The position numbers were made by a program, and so were the translations under genes. This document shows, in pieces, positions 36,205 through 44,976 of a stretch of 55,260 bases of DNA; the first letter of the stretch is position 1, and every line of letters begins with the position of its first letter. The DNA is from an uncultured Bacteroidales bacterium (GTDB taxonomy: Bacteria > Bacteroidota > Bacteroidia > Bacteroidales > GWA2-32-17). The notes under the pieces were generated by a model. That model searched no databases and was not told where the DNA came from. It saw only the letters and a program-made list of their open reading frames with translations. The stretch is taken from positions 1 through 55,260 of the forward strand of contig CALGPK010000013.1 in the NCBI GenBank assembly GCA_937960415.1, read 5' to 3'.

Positions 36205-38997
36205 TTAACGAAATACTTCGTAGTTGGTCAAATATCCCTGGTCGTTGCAGGTGATTAAGAAGTAGGTGCGGACAGGTTTTTGCAAGTGACTTATGCTAAA
36301 TGGCGAAATTCCTTTGATAGGGAAACCGTTGGGCATATTGCCATCTTTATCGATAAGATACAACTGGCTATTACAAACAAATCCAATTTTGTGTTTAGCC
36401 AAAGGGAATTCGTAATAAACGGGTCTGAATTGTGGTAAACAGGATATTTTGTGACTAAGCAAGATTTTTTTGTTTCGCTTGTATATGGTCAGATACTTTT
36501 GATCGACAAAGATAAATTCGCTTAAACCATCGCCATCCATATCGTTGTATAAGAAATAATGTGCTTTTTCGGAATTAATGAATTTGCTTGTTCGAATTTG
36601 TCCGTCGGTGCCGATAAAGTGAATGTTTCCGTAAATGTCGTTTACAATAAATCTTGCATCGGTATCTTTGTTTTTTGGCTCAAAATAAATAATCGATTTT
36701 GGATTAACAACAATGTTCTGTTTCAAGCTAAAATAAGGTTTTCCTTGCTTGTTTAAAATATAAATATTGAGCGAATCGGCAAAAAACACATATTCTTTTT
36801 TTTCTGTTTTGGCAAACTGAATAGGTTGATAAACGTATTGGTTTGTTTTTTCGAATTTCCAATTTTTATCGGGCATACCATTTAATGCATAAGAATACAC
36901 GTTTTTATCTTGACATGCGACCAATATGCGTAAATCGTTTTTACCATTCCAGTCAACTATAGAAATGCCGTTTGTAGCAGGTGCTTTTAGTTTTACAGGG
37001 AAGGGATGTACCATTTCGCCATTACGGTCGACTACATAAATGTAATTGCGTGTACTGAATAGATATTGGAGTTTTTTATTATTGTAAATGTCAATCTGAT
37101 ACACATCGCTTCGAATTTGCTCGGGCAGGTGGTTTTTCCAGAGAATTCTTCCCGACGAATTTATTAGATACAGGTTGTTGTATAAATCTTGTACTATAAT
37201 TTCTTTATCTTGTGTATGGTGGTTTAAAACAAATACCGGCTTCATAATCGAAATGGTGTCGAGTTTGCTTTCCCAAACCGTATAAGTATTTTCTTTAATC
37301 TCGGGACTATAGCGTATAAACAAGCTCGAATAAAACATTTTGTTTGTGTATGTTAGTTGAAAACTGATAGCATCGAGCTGACGTAACACATCATAATTCT
37401 GAAACAATGTTGTTTCGATTTTTTTTTGAAATAGATTCTTTAAAAAATTTTGCGATTTGGATAAATCGAGATAAACCATCAGGTTTGTTTGGAGATCTAC
37501 CATTTCGGTGTATGAACGGTAAAGTTTATCGTTTTGCAGTGTTTTTTTGAGCATATAAGCATAGTAAAAACGTTTCAACGCTTCTTTGGTAGAAGAAAAT
37601 ACTATATAATTGTCGAGATAAATAAAATATCTTGATGTGTATGTTCGAAAAAGCTTGCCAAATAATATTTCTGGGGCATTTATAATCGGAAAATTATACA
37701 CAGTAAAAGTATAATCGGCATCGAGTTTAATATCGGCAGTTATCTCATTCCATGATTTTTTATTTTGACGAATATATTTCGATAAAGTACTGTCTAATAG
37801 TTCCTTAATGGTACTTTGATTGGCAATTCGTACAATCCAAAATTGGTCGTCAGAATCGGTGCTGTCTTTAGTTTCGGTATTTATTACATTGGCAAATGCA
37901 CATTCTTTGTAAATAATGTTTTCAAAGAGTTTAACAAGCGAAATGGAGGTTTGTTTTTTGATGCTTGAAAGTACCTGCAATCGATTATTACTAAGCCCAT
38001 ACGACTCTAAATGTTTGTCATAATCTTCTTGCCATTTCGAAAAGTTGGGCATACTGGTATAATAAAACAGGTAAGTTTCTTTAGGTAAGATGCTGGTAAT
38101 GGAAATAGTAACAGGTTCTTGTGTAGTTAGTATTTTAAGGTAATTGGTAAGCGAATCGCCCTGATCGATAAAGCCATTAAGCAGGAGCATGTTTTGCGAT
38201 ATATGCCAGTCCATTGCCGACCATTCGGCAAAGCTTTGCTTGGGGTTTATTTTTTTGCGCATGTCGTTCGAAAGCCATTCCGACCAAATACGCCAGAAAT
38301 AACGATGATTTGCAAAAACATTCATTTCTACGTTTTGCCCCGATGTTTTTATCATTCTGGCAAACGATGGGTCATCAAACAACGAATATTTACTCGAGTA
38401 TTGTCGAATTACGCTTTCAATAAGTAGCGACGATGGCGATATAAACAACCAGCCATCAAGAAATGCACCATTAAACGAATGGTAAAAGTTGGTAGAGGAT
38501 GTTTTTACAATAAAAATTGTTTGATGGTTGTATGTTTTTTCTTCCATTTCTACCTGATGCTGATAAATGTCTTGAACTAACGATTTTAAAGCCGATGAGC
38601 TTGATACGGTGCTTACATTGAGAATATAAAGCTCATGGAAGCCGGTTTTACCGTAAGGATGAAACGATATTAAAATAGGACCTTTTTGAGGTAAATTTTT
38701 CAACAATGGATGATGGGTGTAAATGCTATCTAAATATATTACTGCTTTATTTATCTTTTCTAATTCGGTAATATTCAAAAGTAGCGACCATGGTTTACAA
38801 CTGTTGCTTAATCGTTGTTTCAGATTTCGAATATTCTTCGATTCCAAAATTAATGTAGCATCGGTTGGAATGTAGCGATATATTTCCGAAACAATGATTT
38901 CTTTTTTGGTATAAAAATTTCGATAATAGTAAATTCCTCCCACTATCAATAAAACTACAAGTAATGCAAAAATGAGAAATCGCAACCATTTAACCAT
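36205..38997 (-). CDS. Membrane-anchored protein of unknown function with C-terminal beta-propeller-like region
   Basis: 930 residues. One N-terminal transmembrane helix (MVKWLRFLIFALLVVLLIV) and no signal cleavage site, so probably inner-membrane anchored with the bulk in the periplasm. Residues about 35-560 form a large alpha/beta region starting with RYIPTDATLILESKN, a start resembling DUF3352-type proteins. Residues about 600-930 show repeated short beta units ending in 'IYVVDRNGEMVHPFPVK' and 'LYLIDKDGNMPNGFPIK', as in PQQ- or FG-GAP-like propellers. It lies 100 bases upstream of dxs on the same strand. No enzyme motif recognised. Confidence 0.8.
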   Translation of the reverse strand: MVKWLRFLIFALLVVLLIVGGIYYYRNFYTKKEIIVSEIYRYIPTDATLILESKNIRNLKQRLSNSCKPWSLLLNITELEKINKAVIYLDSIYTHHPLLKNLPQKGPILISFHPYGKTGFHELYILNVSTVSSSSALKSLVQDIYQHQVEMEEKTYNHQTIFIVKTSSTNFYHSFNGAFLDGWLFISPSSLLIESVIRQYSSKYSLFDDPSFARMIKTSGQNVEMNVFANHRYFWRIWSEWLSNDMRKKINPKQSFAEWSAMDWHISQNMLLLNGFIDQGDSLTNYLKILTTQEPVTISITSILPKETYLFYYTSMPNFSKWQEDYDKHLESYGLSNNRLQVLSSIKKQTSISLVKLFENIIYKECAFANVINTETKDSTDSDDQFWIVRIANQSTIKELLDSTLSKYIRQNKKSWNEITADIKLDADYTFTVYNFPIINAPEILFGKLFRTYTSRYFIYLDNYIVFSSTKEALKRFYYAYMLKKTLQNDKLYRSYTEMVDLQTNLMVYLDLSKSQNFLKNLFQKKIETTLFQNYDVLRQLDAISFQLTYTNKMFYSSLFIRYSPEIKENTYTVWESKLDTISIMKPVFVLNHHTQDKEIIVQDLYNNLYLINSSGRILWKNHLPEQIRSDVYQIDIYNNKKLQYLFSTRNYIYVVDRNGEMVHPFPVKLKAPATNGISIVDWNGKNDLRILVACQDKNVYSYALNGMPDKNWKFEKTNQYVYQPIQFAKTEKKEYVFFADSLNIYILNKQGKPYFSLKQNIVVNPKSIIYFEPKNKDTDARFIVNDIYGNIHFIGTDGQIRTSKFINSEKAHYFLYNDMDGDGLSEFIFVDQKYLTIYKRNKKILLSHKISCLPQFRPVYYEFPLAKHKIGFVCNSQLYLIDKDGNMPNGFPIKGISPFSISHLQKPVRTYFLITCNDQGYLTNYEVFR

Positions 38998-39001
38998 ACA
39001 A

Positions 39002-39010
39002 GCAAAACTA
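39002..39010 (-). promoter_or_regulatory. -7-like box before the 930-residue protein gene
   Basis: TAGTTTTGC on the minus strand fits TAnnTTTGC 4 bases before the ATG at 38997. No TTG element at the expected distance. Confidence 0.3.
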
Positions 39011-39079
39011 ATAACATTATTCTTAAAACTTTAATCGGTACTTAAAAAATAATAAACGAATTACTGTTAATAAAACATG

Positions 39080-39110
39080 TTGTGTAATTACAGATGGTTT
39101 ATTATTTTTA
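39080..39110 (+). promoter_or_regulatory. Probable promoter of sodB
   Basis: TTG (39080-39082), 20 bases, TATTTTTA (39103-39110), one mismatch from TTG-N20-TAnnTTTG. It ends 12 bases before the ATG. Confidence 0.5.
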
Positions 39111-39122
39111 CAAAAAAAAATT

Positions 39123-39698
39123 ATGATACATTCATTGCCTAATTTACCTTATGAATTAAATGCTTTGGAGCCGATTATTAGCCGGCAAACATTAGAATTT
39201 CATTATGGCAAACACCATCAAACGTATGTCAATAATTTGAATCAACTCATTATAGGTACGCGTTTTGAGGATGTCGACCTGTTGACTATTATTAAAGAAG
39301 CCGATGGTGGTATTTTCAACAATGGTGCTCAGGTATGGAATCATACGTTTTATTTCGAAGCCTTTTCGCCGTCGCCACAAAAAGTTCCAACCGGAAAGCT
39401 ACTACAACTTATTGAGGCTAAATATCAAACATTCGAACAGTTTAAAGATACCTTCAGCCAGAAAGCCGTTACGTTGTTCGGTTCAGGATGGGCCTGGCTG
39501 GTATTAACTCCCAACGGAGAATTGGATATTGTGCAAACCTCCAATGCAGCTAATCCTCTTCGCGATGGATTGAAGCCATTGCTTACCTGCGATGTATGGG
39601 AGCATGCTTACTATCTTGACTATCAAAACCGTAGAGCTGAATATGTTCAAAGGTTCTGGGATATTGTGGATTGGAAAATGGTTGAAAGCCGTTTGTAA
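39123..39698 (+). CDS. sodB: Superoxide dismutase, Fe type
   Basis: 191 residues, cytoplasmic; converts superoxide to oxygen and peroxide. Metal ligands are His in LEFHYGKHHQTYV, His in NNGAQVWNHTFYFEAF, and Asp and His in CDVWEHAYYLDYQNRR. FGSGWAWLV and the NNGAQVWNHTF pattern favour Fe rather than Mn, although the metal cannot be fixed from sequence alone. The gene stands alone between divergent or repeat-rich flanks. Confidence 0.95.
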   Translation: MIHSLPNLPYELNALEPIISRQTLEFHYGKHHQTYVNNLNQLIIGTRFEDVDLLTIIKEADGGIFNNGAQVWNHTFYFEAFSPSPQKVPTGKLLQLIEAKYQTFEQFKDTFSQKAVTLFGSGWAWLVLTPNGELDIVQTSNAANPLRDGLKPLLTCDVWEHAYYLDYQNRRAEYVQRFWDIVDWKMVESRL

Positions 39699-39773
39699 TC
39701 AATACAACAGTTGTGTTATACGTATTGCCTAAGCTTTAATCTCTTTTAATGTAATAAGTAGTTTTTAAACAGT

Positions 39774-39850
39774 ACACAGATAAACACCGATGATACCGAT
39801 AAACGCGGATTATATCCGTATAAGTCCGTCTTATCCGTGTCATCTGTGTG
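39774..39850. repeat. Long imperfect inverted repeat (CACAGAT ... ATCTGTG)
   Basis: The left arm starts ACACAGATAAACACCGATG and the right arm ends CCGTGTCATCTGTGTG; the arms are about 36 bases and imperfectly complementary. Inside each arm a 9-10-base motif ending in GAT recurs (CAGAT, CCGAT, CCGAT, CGGAT). This looks like a dispersed intergenic element of a kind common in Bacteroidota genomes, not a gene. Confidence 0.7.
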
Positions 39851-39860
39851 CTATATTATA

Positions 39861-40053
39861 TTGCCGTCATAGCGAGGGCGTAAGCTCCTGGCAATCGGTA
39901 AGTTACGATATTAAACCTTACAGGTTTTAAAAAACCTGTAAGGTTTCTCCTCTCGTACCAGAGGCAGGGGAAAAACCGACGAAGCAATTGCTCATGGTGT
40001 GCAGGTATGCAATGGGGAGGATTGCTTCGCTCACTGCGTTTGCTCGCAACGAC
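39861..40053. repeat. Palindromic intergenic element with GCCGTC ... GACGG ends
   Basis: The left end (TTGCCGTCATAGCGAGGGCG) and right end (TTGCTCGCAACGACGG) are imperfect reverse complements. Inner parts also recur inverted: CGAAGCAATTGCTC and GGATTGCTTCGCTCACTG. This resembles the bacterial element usually read as 'GTCATTGCGAGG ... GAAGCAATC'. A smaller perfect palindrome sits inside it, suggesting nested insertion. No reading frame. Confidence 0.65.
39913..39946. repeat. Perfect palindrome, 16-bp arms
   Basis: AAACCTTACAGGTTTT (39913-39928) is perfectly complementary to AAAACCTGTAAGGTTT (39931-39946) with a two-base centre. Either DNA strand would form a strong hairpin. Position inside the larger element points to a separate mobile palindrome; a terminator role for sodB is possible, but it lies over 200 bases downstream. 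Confidence 0.85.
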
Positions 40054-40291
40054 GGTGAGGTGTTCGTTATTACGATTTTAGAATATAATTCGTGCAAAGC
40101 TACCTTCTAATACGAATCGTTATTGCTACTTCCGAATGTAATTAAGGTGTGGCCATTTTCGTACATCGACAATTTTTAGGCATCAAACTTATGAAAAATG
40201 CTGCCCTATTTTACACTGCCTTCAAGGTTTTGTGCGTATTTGTATATCAACAGACGTAAATAAAAATTGACGAAGTTGGGACGTATAACTA
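40054..40291. other. Intergenic sequence with nothing recognised
   Basis: Between the repeat mosaic and the flippase gene stop I see no gene, RNA or clear repeat. It may hold degraded remnants, but no protein similarity is visible. Confidence 0.5.
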
Positions 40292-41743
40292 TTATTTAAT
40301 ATGCTCGTCTTTTTCCAACAGATTCAATAACATTTTTATATTTATCAGACCTGTTAAGAAAATGACTAATAAACCTGTTATTCCTATAAGCACAATGCTA
40401 AACATCCAATGGTTAACAAAATAATAGCAACATAATCCGATACCAAGCGATACCATCACAAACAACACCAACTGTCCTACGAATGTAAAATTAGTTTTAA
40501 ACTTAAATATTTTATTCGACAGTATAATCTGATAAAAAGCCGAAAACAGCTGAGCCGTAACGGACGAAATAGCAGAACCTAATGCTTGAAAACGTGGAAT
40601 TAAAATTAAATTTAAACTAATATTGATAAGCATGGTTATGAGTGCCATTCGATTAAGTTCTTTTAAATTGCCATTAGCAGTTAAGAGGGTTCCGTAAATA
40701 TAGGTAGTTGAGGTAGCAAATAAGCCTACAATAAGAATTCTAAAAACATTGGCCGAATAATCGTCGTAATGATGATAAAGCAAATCCATTATTTGCGGTG
40801 CGTAAATAATAGCTACTACCAGAAATAAAATCACCGGCAATATGATAAGCTTGTATGAGAGTTGTACCAACGGATATACATCCTGTTTTTCTTTAATCAT
40901 TCGCGAAAACATTGGCAATAAAATGCCACCAAACAAATATGCCACCATAGTTGCAGCATCGAGTATGCGAAACGACTGAGCATAAATACCGGCTTGCTCT
41001 TTGCCATTTTCGAGCATACGTTCAAGCATAACACCGTCAATACGATTGTAAAACGACATAAGCAAAATAAGAATAGCAAACGGATAGCTTTGTTTTAAAA
41101 ACACAATAAAAAACTGCCAATCGATATGCAAATATATTTTACCTGCTTTTTTAAGTACAATTAAAAAAGCAATAAGTGCCGCCAAGATATACGAAATGGT
41201 TTGTGCATAAACAAATTGTTCTATGGTGAAAGGTTTTGAAAAAGGATTACGCCAGATAAGTATAGAACAAAAAACGATCATAATAAGTCTGTCGAGCACC
41301 GAAACTATGCTGTCTGTTTTAAACAAATGCAAAGCACTTAAATTAGAACGTAAGTAAAGAATGAGCGATAAGAAAAACTGGTTAATAACTAAAAATATCA
41401 ATAAATACAACTGCCTGCCTCTATATCCAATAATTATTGCTAGTCCGAATACTACAATGGTATATGCAATAAAAAGCAACAATTTTAACGAAAGCACATT
41501 CGACAAATGTTTATTTAGTAGTTGATGGTGTTGTGCTATGTTTCGGTTGTTGTAATTCGTTATTCCAAGGTCGAGCAAAATATTTAAAATGAGAGTAAAA
41601 TTAAACAAAGCAAAATAAAAGCCATATTCTTCGCTACCTACTGCATTCTGAACGCTACGGTCGATGCCAAAAATCCAGAATGGCTTAACCAACAAGTTAA
41701 GCAGTAAAACAATTATCAGATTGGTAACAAAAAAGCGTTTCAA
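40292..41743 (-). CDS. Polysaccharide-type flippase (MATE/Wzx-like membrane protein)
   Basis: 483 residues with about 12-14 predicted transmembrane helices. The N-terminus (VKPFWIFGIDRSVQNAVG, EEYGFYFALFNFTLI) and pattern fit the oligosaccharide flippase superfamily, which moves lipid-linked sugars across the inner membrane. No glycosyltransferases are next to it, so its substrate is unknown. The start is TTG at 41743: a stop lies five codons upstream and no ATG occurs before it. A good promoter lies just upstream. Confidence 0.85.
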   Translation of the reverse strand: MKRFFVTNLIIVLLLNLLVKPFWIFGIDRSVQNAVGSEEYGFYFALFNFTLILNILLDLGITNYNNRNIAQHHQLLNKHLSNVLSLKLLLFIAYTIVVFGLAIIIGYRGRQLYLLIFLVINQFFLSLILYLRSNLSALHLFKTDSIVSVLDRLIMIVFCSILIWRNPFSKPFTIEQFVYAQTISYILAALIAFLIVLKKAGKIYLHIDWQFFIVFLKQSYPFAILILLMSFYNRIDGVMLERMLENGKEQAGIYAQSFRILDAATMVAYLFGGILLPMFSRMIKEKQDVYPLVQLSYKLIILPVILFLVVAIIYAPQIMDLLYHHYDDYSANVFRILIVGLFATSTTYIYGTLLTANGNLKELNRMALITMLINISLNLILIPRFQALGSAISSVTAQLFSAFYQIILSNKIFKFKTNFTFVGQLVLFVMVSLGIGLCCYYFVNHWMFSIVLIGITGLLVIFLTGLINIKMLLNLLEKDEHIK

Positions 41744-41756
41744 CGAAATTTTTTTT

Positions 41757-41786
41757 CAAAATTACACAATATAAAGACGCTAACAA
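41757..41786 (-). promoter_or_regulatory. Bacteroidota-type promoter of the flippase gene
   Basis: Minus strand TTG (41786-41784), 19 bases, TAATTTTG (41764-41757). The -7 box ends 13 bases before the TTG start, so the leader is very short. Confidence 0.65.
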
Positions 41787-41823
41787 TATCCATAAAGTAA
41801 CCATAAAATAAAAAAAACATGCT

Positions 41824-44199
41824 TTATTCTGAAAGGAATTCTATTTTATTTTTAAAGATGATATCGTTGGCTTTTATATTAACAAGTTTAAACTCTACAC
41901 GTCTGTTGAGCTGTCTTCCTTCGGGAGTATCGTTATTTGCCACCGGATTTTGTTTTCCCATTGCTTTTACTATCATTCGGTTTTTATTTACACCTAATAA
42001 TTCCAATTGTTTTTTTACATATTCTGCTCTGCGTCTGCTTAATTTAATATTGTAATCATTGGTCCCAATATCGTCGGTATAACCTATAATTTCAATTTTT
42101 GCTTTTTTATTTTTATTTAGCCAGTTCGAAAGATTTCGCAAATTCTCTTCATTTGTTTGGCATATATGTTTGTTAAACGAGAAATAAATGGGGAATATTA
42201 CTAATTTGCCTTGCTCCATAAATTTTTCTTTCAACTCGGGTTCTTTCGATTTAATTTCTGTTACAGACAATGCGGTCATTTTTTGTATAGGAATCGAATC
42301 AGTTGCCTTAATAAATAAATTTAATATATTGGGGTTGTTTAATGGTCTTTCGTTTACCTGTATTCTGGTCAAAGGAATACCTCTGTCGGTTAGATTTTCG
42401 GTAATTATATCGGCACGGATTTCGTTCAGTTCTGGTATATGGTTTGGTTCTGGTAAAATAATATGTGCCTGAAATTCGGGCAAATACTTCATTATCTTGC
42501 CAATTTTTACAAATGAGATTGCTTCTTCCGACGAGAGTTCGGTTTGGTTTGGTTTGAAATGATAATAATATTCTCGCTGAACTGAGCGTATATTGATAGG
42601 CTCTAAATTTATAGATTGTTCTATTTTTTGGTAAGCAATACTATCGGCAACGTCGAGTATTTTGGTATATGGCAAGAAAATATCGCTTTCTACGGTAATA
42701 ATGTAGCGTTTACCCGATTTTAAAATAAACAAATATTTTCCTGTTTTCGAGTTTGGTGTATAGGTTCCAATTAATTTGCCTGTTTGTTCGTCGGTTACTG
42801 TTATGGTTACATTTTCGGGCAACATATTATTACCCAGTGTTATATAACCCGACATTACTGTCAGCAGTTTTTCTTCACTTTTGGGCAATGTGATCATATA
42901 TAAGTCGTTTCGTCCAATGCCGCCTGTTTGTTGCGAAGCATAATATGCTCTTATTCCGTCTGGAGTGGGAACATAAAAGGCATCGTCGTTGGGGGTATTT
43001 ATAGGATAGCCTATATTGGTAGGTGTATTCCATTCGCCTTTTTCGTCGCGGATGGCATAAAAAATATCGAATCCCCCCATACTATTGTGTCCTTTGCTGC
43101 TAAAAAACAGCGTAACTCCATCGGGATGAATAAAAGGACTTATTTCGTCTTTTGCGGTATTTATTTTTGGACCTAAATTGATAGGGATTCCCCATTGCCC
43201 GTTAGGAAGGCGTTTCGAAACATATATGTCCATACCACCGTATCCGCCGGGTCTATCGCTGGTAAAGAATAGCTCTTGCCCATCGGCAGAGATACTGGCA
43301 TGGTTTTCGTTATATTTGGTGTTAATAGACAATTTTTCTGGAATGGTCCAATCATCTCCTTTCAAATAGCTTACATAAATGTTGCCATTGCGGGGGTTCC
43401 ATAATGTCGACTCGTCTCGGTAAATATATAACTCTTGCCCATCGGGCGATAAGCCTATCGATGCTTCGTGTCCCGGCGTATTAATTTTGGGACTAATGGG
43501 CACAGGCAGTGTCCACTGACCATCTGCGAGCTTTTTTGTAATATAAATGTCTTCGTAATATTGACCATCATCTGTTTGAGCTTTATGTATTTCCGATTTG
43601 CGTTTTGAAGTAAATATAAGTGTACTTTCATCGGCAGTAAAAACAGGGCTATGTTCGTCATATTCTGTATTGATAATTCCACCTAAGTTGGTTATTTGCA
43701 TTTGAATAGGATATTTCATCAGCTCTAAACCATTCTGGCAATATTCATACAGCTCATCTATATTTTCGCTAAATTCTTTTTTGTAATTCGGAATGGCATG
43801 CTTCAGCGAGTCTAAAATATTCATAGCTTTCTTAAATTCATAGTTGTGGTGATAGGCTTTTGCCAGAAAATACCATGCTTCTACTGGTGCTGATAATTCT
43901 TCTGGATTTCCCACATCGGCATCTTTTTCAATATCGGTTACAGCCTTCTCAAGATATTCAATTGCTTTGATTTTTTCTAAAACTGTGTTCAAATAACAAA
44001 ATCCAAGTTTAAAATTTAAATTTGCATTATCAGGTTGTTCGGCTAATAATTCTTTGTAAATAACCAGTGCCGACGGAAAATCGCCTTTTTCTATAAGTCG
44101 TTCGGCTTTAAAAAATTTTGTTATGAATGAATCGCTTTGTCGCTGGGCAAAAAGACCGAAACATATCAATAAAAACACCACAAGCAAGAATAACCTCAT
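41824..44199 (-). CDS. PorE-like OmpA protein: TPR, WD40-like propeller, carboxypeptidase-regulatory-like and OmpA domains
   Basis: 791 residues with a signal peptide (about 1-19). Order: TPR repeats (about 25-150), a WD40-like (PD40) propeller (about 165-425) with repeated DGQELYI/GGYGGMDIYVS units, a carboxypeptidase-regulatory-like beta domain (about 435-530), a linker, and a C-terminal OmpA domain (from about 670, IEIIGYTDDIGTNDYN, GRQLNRRVEFKLV). This is the domain order described for the T9SS component PorE, but Bacteroidota carry several paralogues with this plan, so the assignment is at family level. It is 53 bases downstream of another OmpA gene. Confidence 0.8.
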   Translation of the reverse strand: MRLFLLVVFLLICFGLFAQRQSDSFITKFFKAERLIEKGDFPSALVIYKELLAEQPDNANLNFKLGFCYLNTVLEKIKAIEYLEKAVTDIEKDADVGNPEELSAPVEAWYFLAKAYHHNYEFKKAMNILDSLKHAIPNYKKEFSENIDELYEYCQNGLELMKYPIQMQITNLGGIINTEYDEHSPVFTADESTLIFTSKRKSEIHKAQTDDGQYYEDIYITKKLADGQWTLPVPISPKINTPGHEASIGLSPDGQELYIYRDESTLWNPRNGNIYVSYLKGDDWTIPEKLSINTKYNENHASISADGQELFFTSDRPGGYGGMDIYVSKRLPNGQWGIPINLGPKINTAKDEISPFIHPDGVTLFFSSKGHNSMGGFDIFYAIRDEKGEWNTPTNIGYPINTPNDDAFYVPTPDGIRAYYASQQTGGIGRNDLYMITLPKSEEKLLTVMSGYITLGNNMLPENVTITVTDEQTGKLIGTYTPNSKTGKYLFILKSGKRYIITVESDIFLPYTKILDVADSIAYQKIEQSINLEPINIRSVQREYYYHFKPNQTELSSEEAISFVKIGKIMKYLPEFQAHIILPEPNHIPELNEIRADIITENLTDRGIPLTRIQVNERPLNNPNILNLFIKATDSIPIQKMTALSVTEIKSKEPELKEKFMEQGKLVIFPIYFSFNKHICQTNEENLRNLSNWLNKNKKAKIEIIGYTDDIGTNDYNIKLSRRRAEYVKKQLELLGVNKNRMIVKAMGKQNPVANNDTPEGRQLNRRVEFKLVNIKANDIIFKNKIEFLSE

Positions 44200-44252
44200 G
44201 TTATGAATATTTTAATTTACACAAAATAAATAATTAGTTAAAAAAAAAACAA

Positions 44253-44939
44253 CTATTCGCTAATAATTCTTACTTCGGTACGTCTGTTTTTGGCTTTACC
44301 CTGTTCTGTATCATTGCTTGCTACAGGCTGTGTATCGGCGTATCCTCTGGCCTGTACTCGTTCTGGACTTATACCTTTCGATAGCAGGTAATTTCTTACA
44401 CTTTCGGCTCTTGCTTGCGATAATTTCAAATTATTTTCATAAGTTCCTACATTATCGGTATGTCCTGCTATTTCAATCACCAGCGAAGGCTTTGCTTTTA
44501 ATGCTTCTACCAGCTGATTTAAAGCTACATACGACGATGTGGTTAAGGTTGCCTTTCCCGTTTCGAAATGAACATTTTTAAGTACATACGTTTTGGCTGG
44601 CTCAAATTTAATTTTTAAGTCGTACGTAAATGCACCTGACTGATCTGGAATGGTTATGGTCGAATAATTTTGTTGTTCCATAAAGTCTCTGTATTCAATA
44701 TCATACGTGTCGCCTTCGAGCAGTAGTATGTTAGCTTTTCCTTTGTTATCGGTTTTTACATAATATTTTTGTCTGTTTTTCTTACTAATAAAGCAAATCT
44801 CTTCGTTGGGATGAGGTTTTTGCTTAAAATCGGTAACTTCGATGTTTATTAGGGCATATTGCTCATTGGGTTCAAGTTTTTGAGCAAATATATCATTAAT
44901 CATCATCCACAAAAAAAGATATGTCATCAAGCGTTTCAT
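44253..44939 (-). CDS. OmpA-family exported protein
   Basis: 228 residues with a signal peptide (about 1-19). An N-terminal beta domain (about 25-115) resembles a carboxypeptidase-regulatory fold (FKQKPHPNEEICF, YVKTDNKGKANILL). The C-terminal OmpA domain (about 120-228) has NVHFETGKATL, EIAGHTDNVGTYENN and NRRTEVRI. Probably binds peptidoglycan. It precedes the PorE-like gene on the same strand and is divergent from the GH16-like lipoprotein gene 37 bases away. Confidence 0.88.
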   Translation of the reverse strand: MKRLMTYLFLWMMINDIFAQKLEPNEQYALINIEVTDFKQKPHPNEEICFISKKNRQKYYVKTDNKGKANILLLEGDTYDIEYRDFMEQQNYSTITIPDQSGAFTYDLKIKFEPAKTYVLKNVHFETGKATLTTSSYVALNQLVEALKAKPSLVIEIAGHTDNVGTYENNLKLSQARAESVRNYLLSKGISPERVQARGYADTQPVASNDTEQGKAKNRRTEVRIISE

Positions 44940-44952
44940 AGACTTTTTTACG

Positions 44953-44960
44953 TAAATTTG
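44953..44960 (+). promoter_or_regulatory. -7-like box of the GH16/mtnA/aldolase operon
   Basis: TAAATTTG fits TAnnTTTG 16 bases before the ATG at 44977, within the 37-base divergent spacer. A TTG element would fall in the oppositely oriented OmpA gene and is not clear. Confidence 0.4.
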
Positions 44961-44976
44961 TCAAATTTTGTTCCAA

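Noticed and set aside
39699-40291. Transfer RNA, small gene or transposase remnant after sodB
   Set aside because: No cloverleaf, no open frame with protein features and no transposase motif; the region is explained by palindromic elements plus unassigned sequence.
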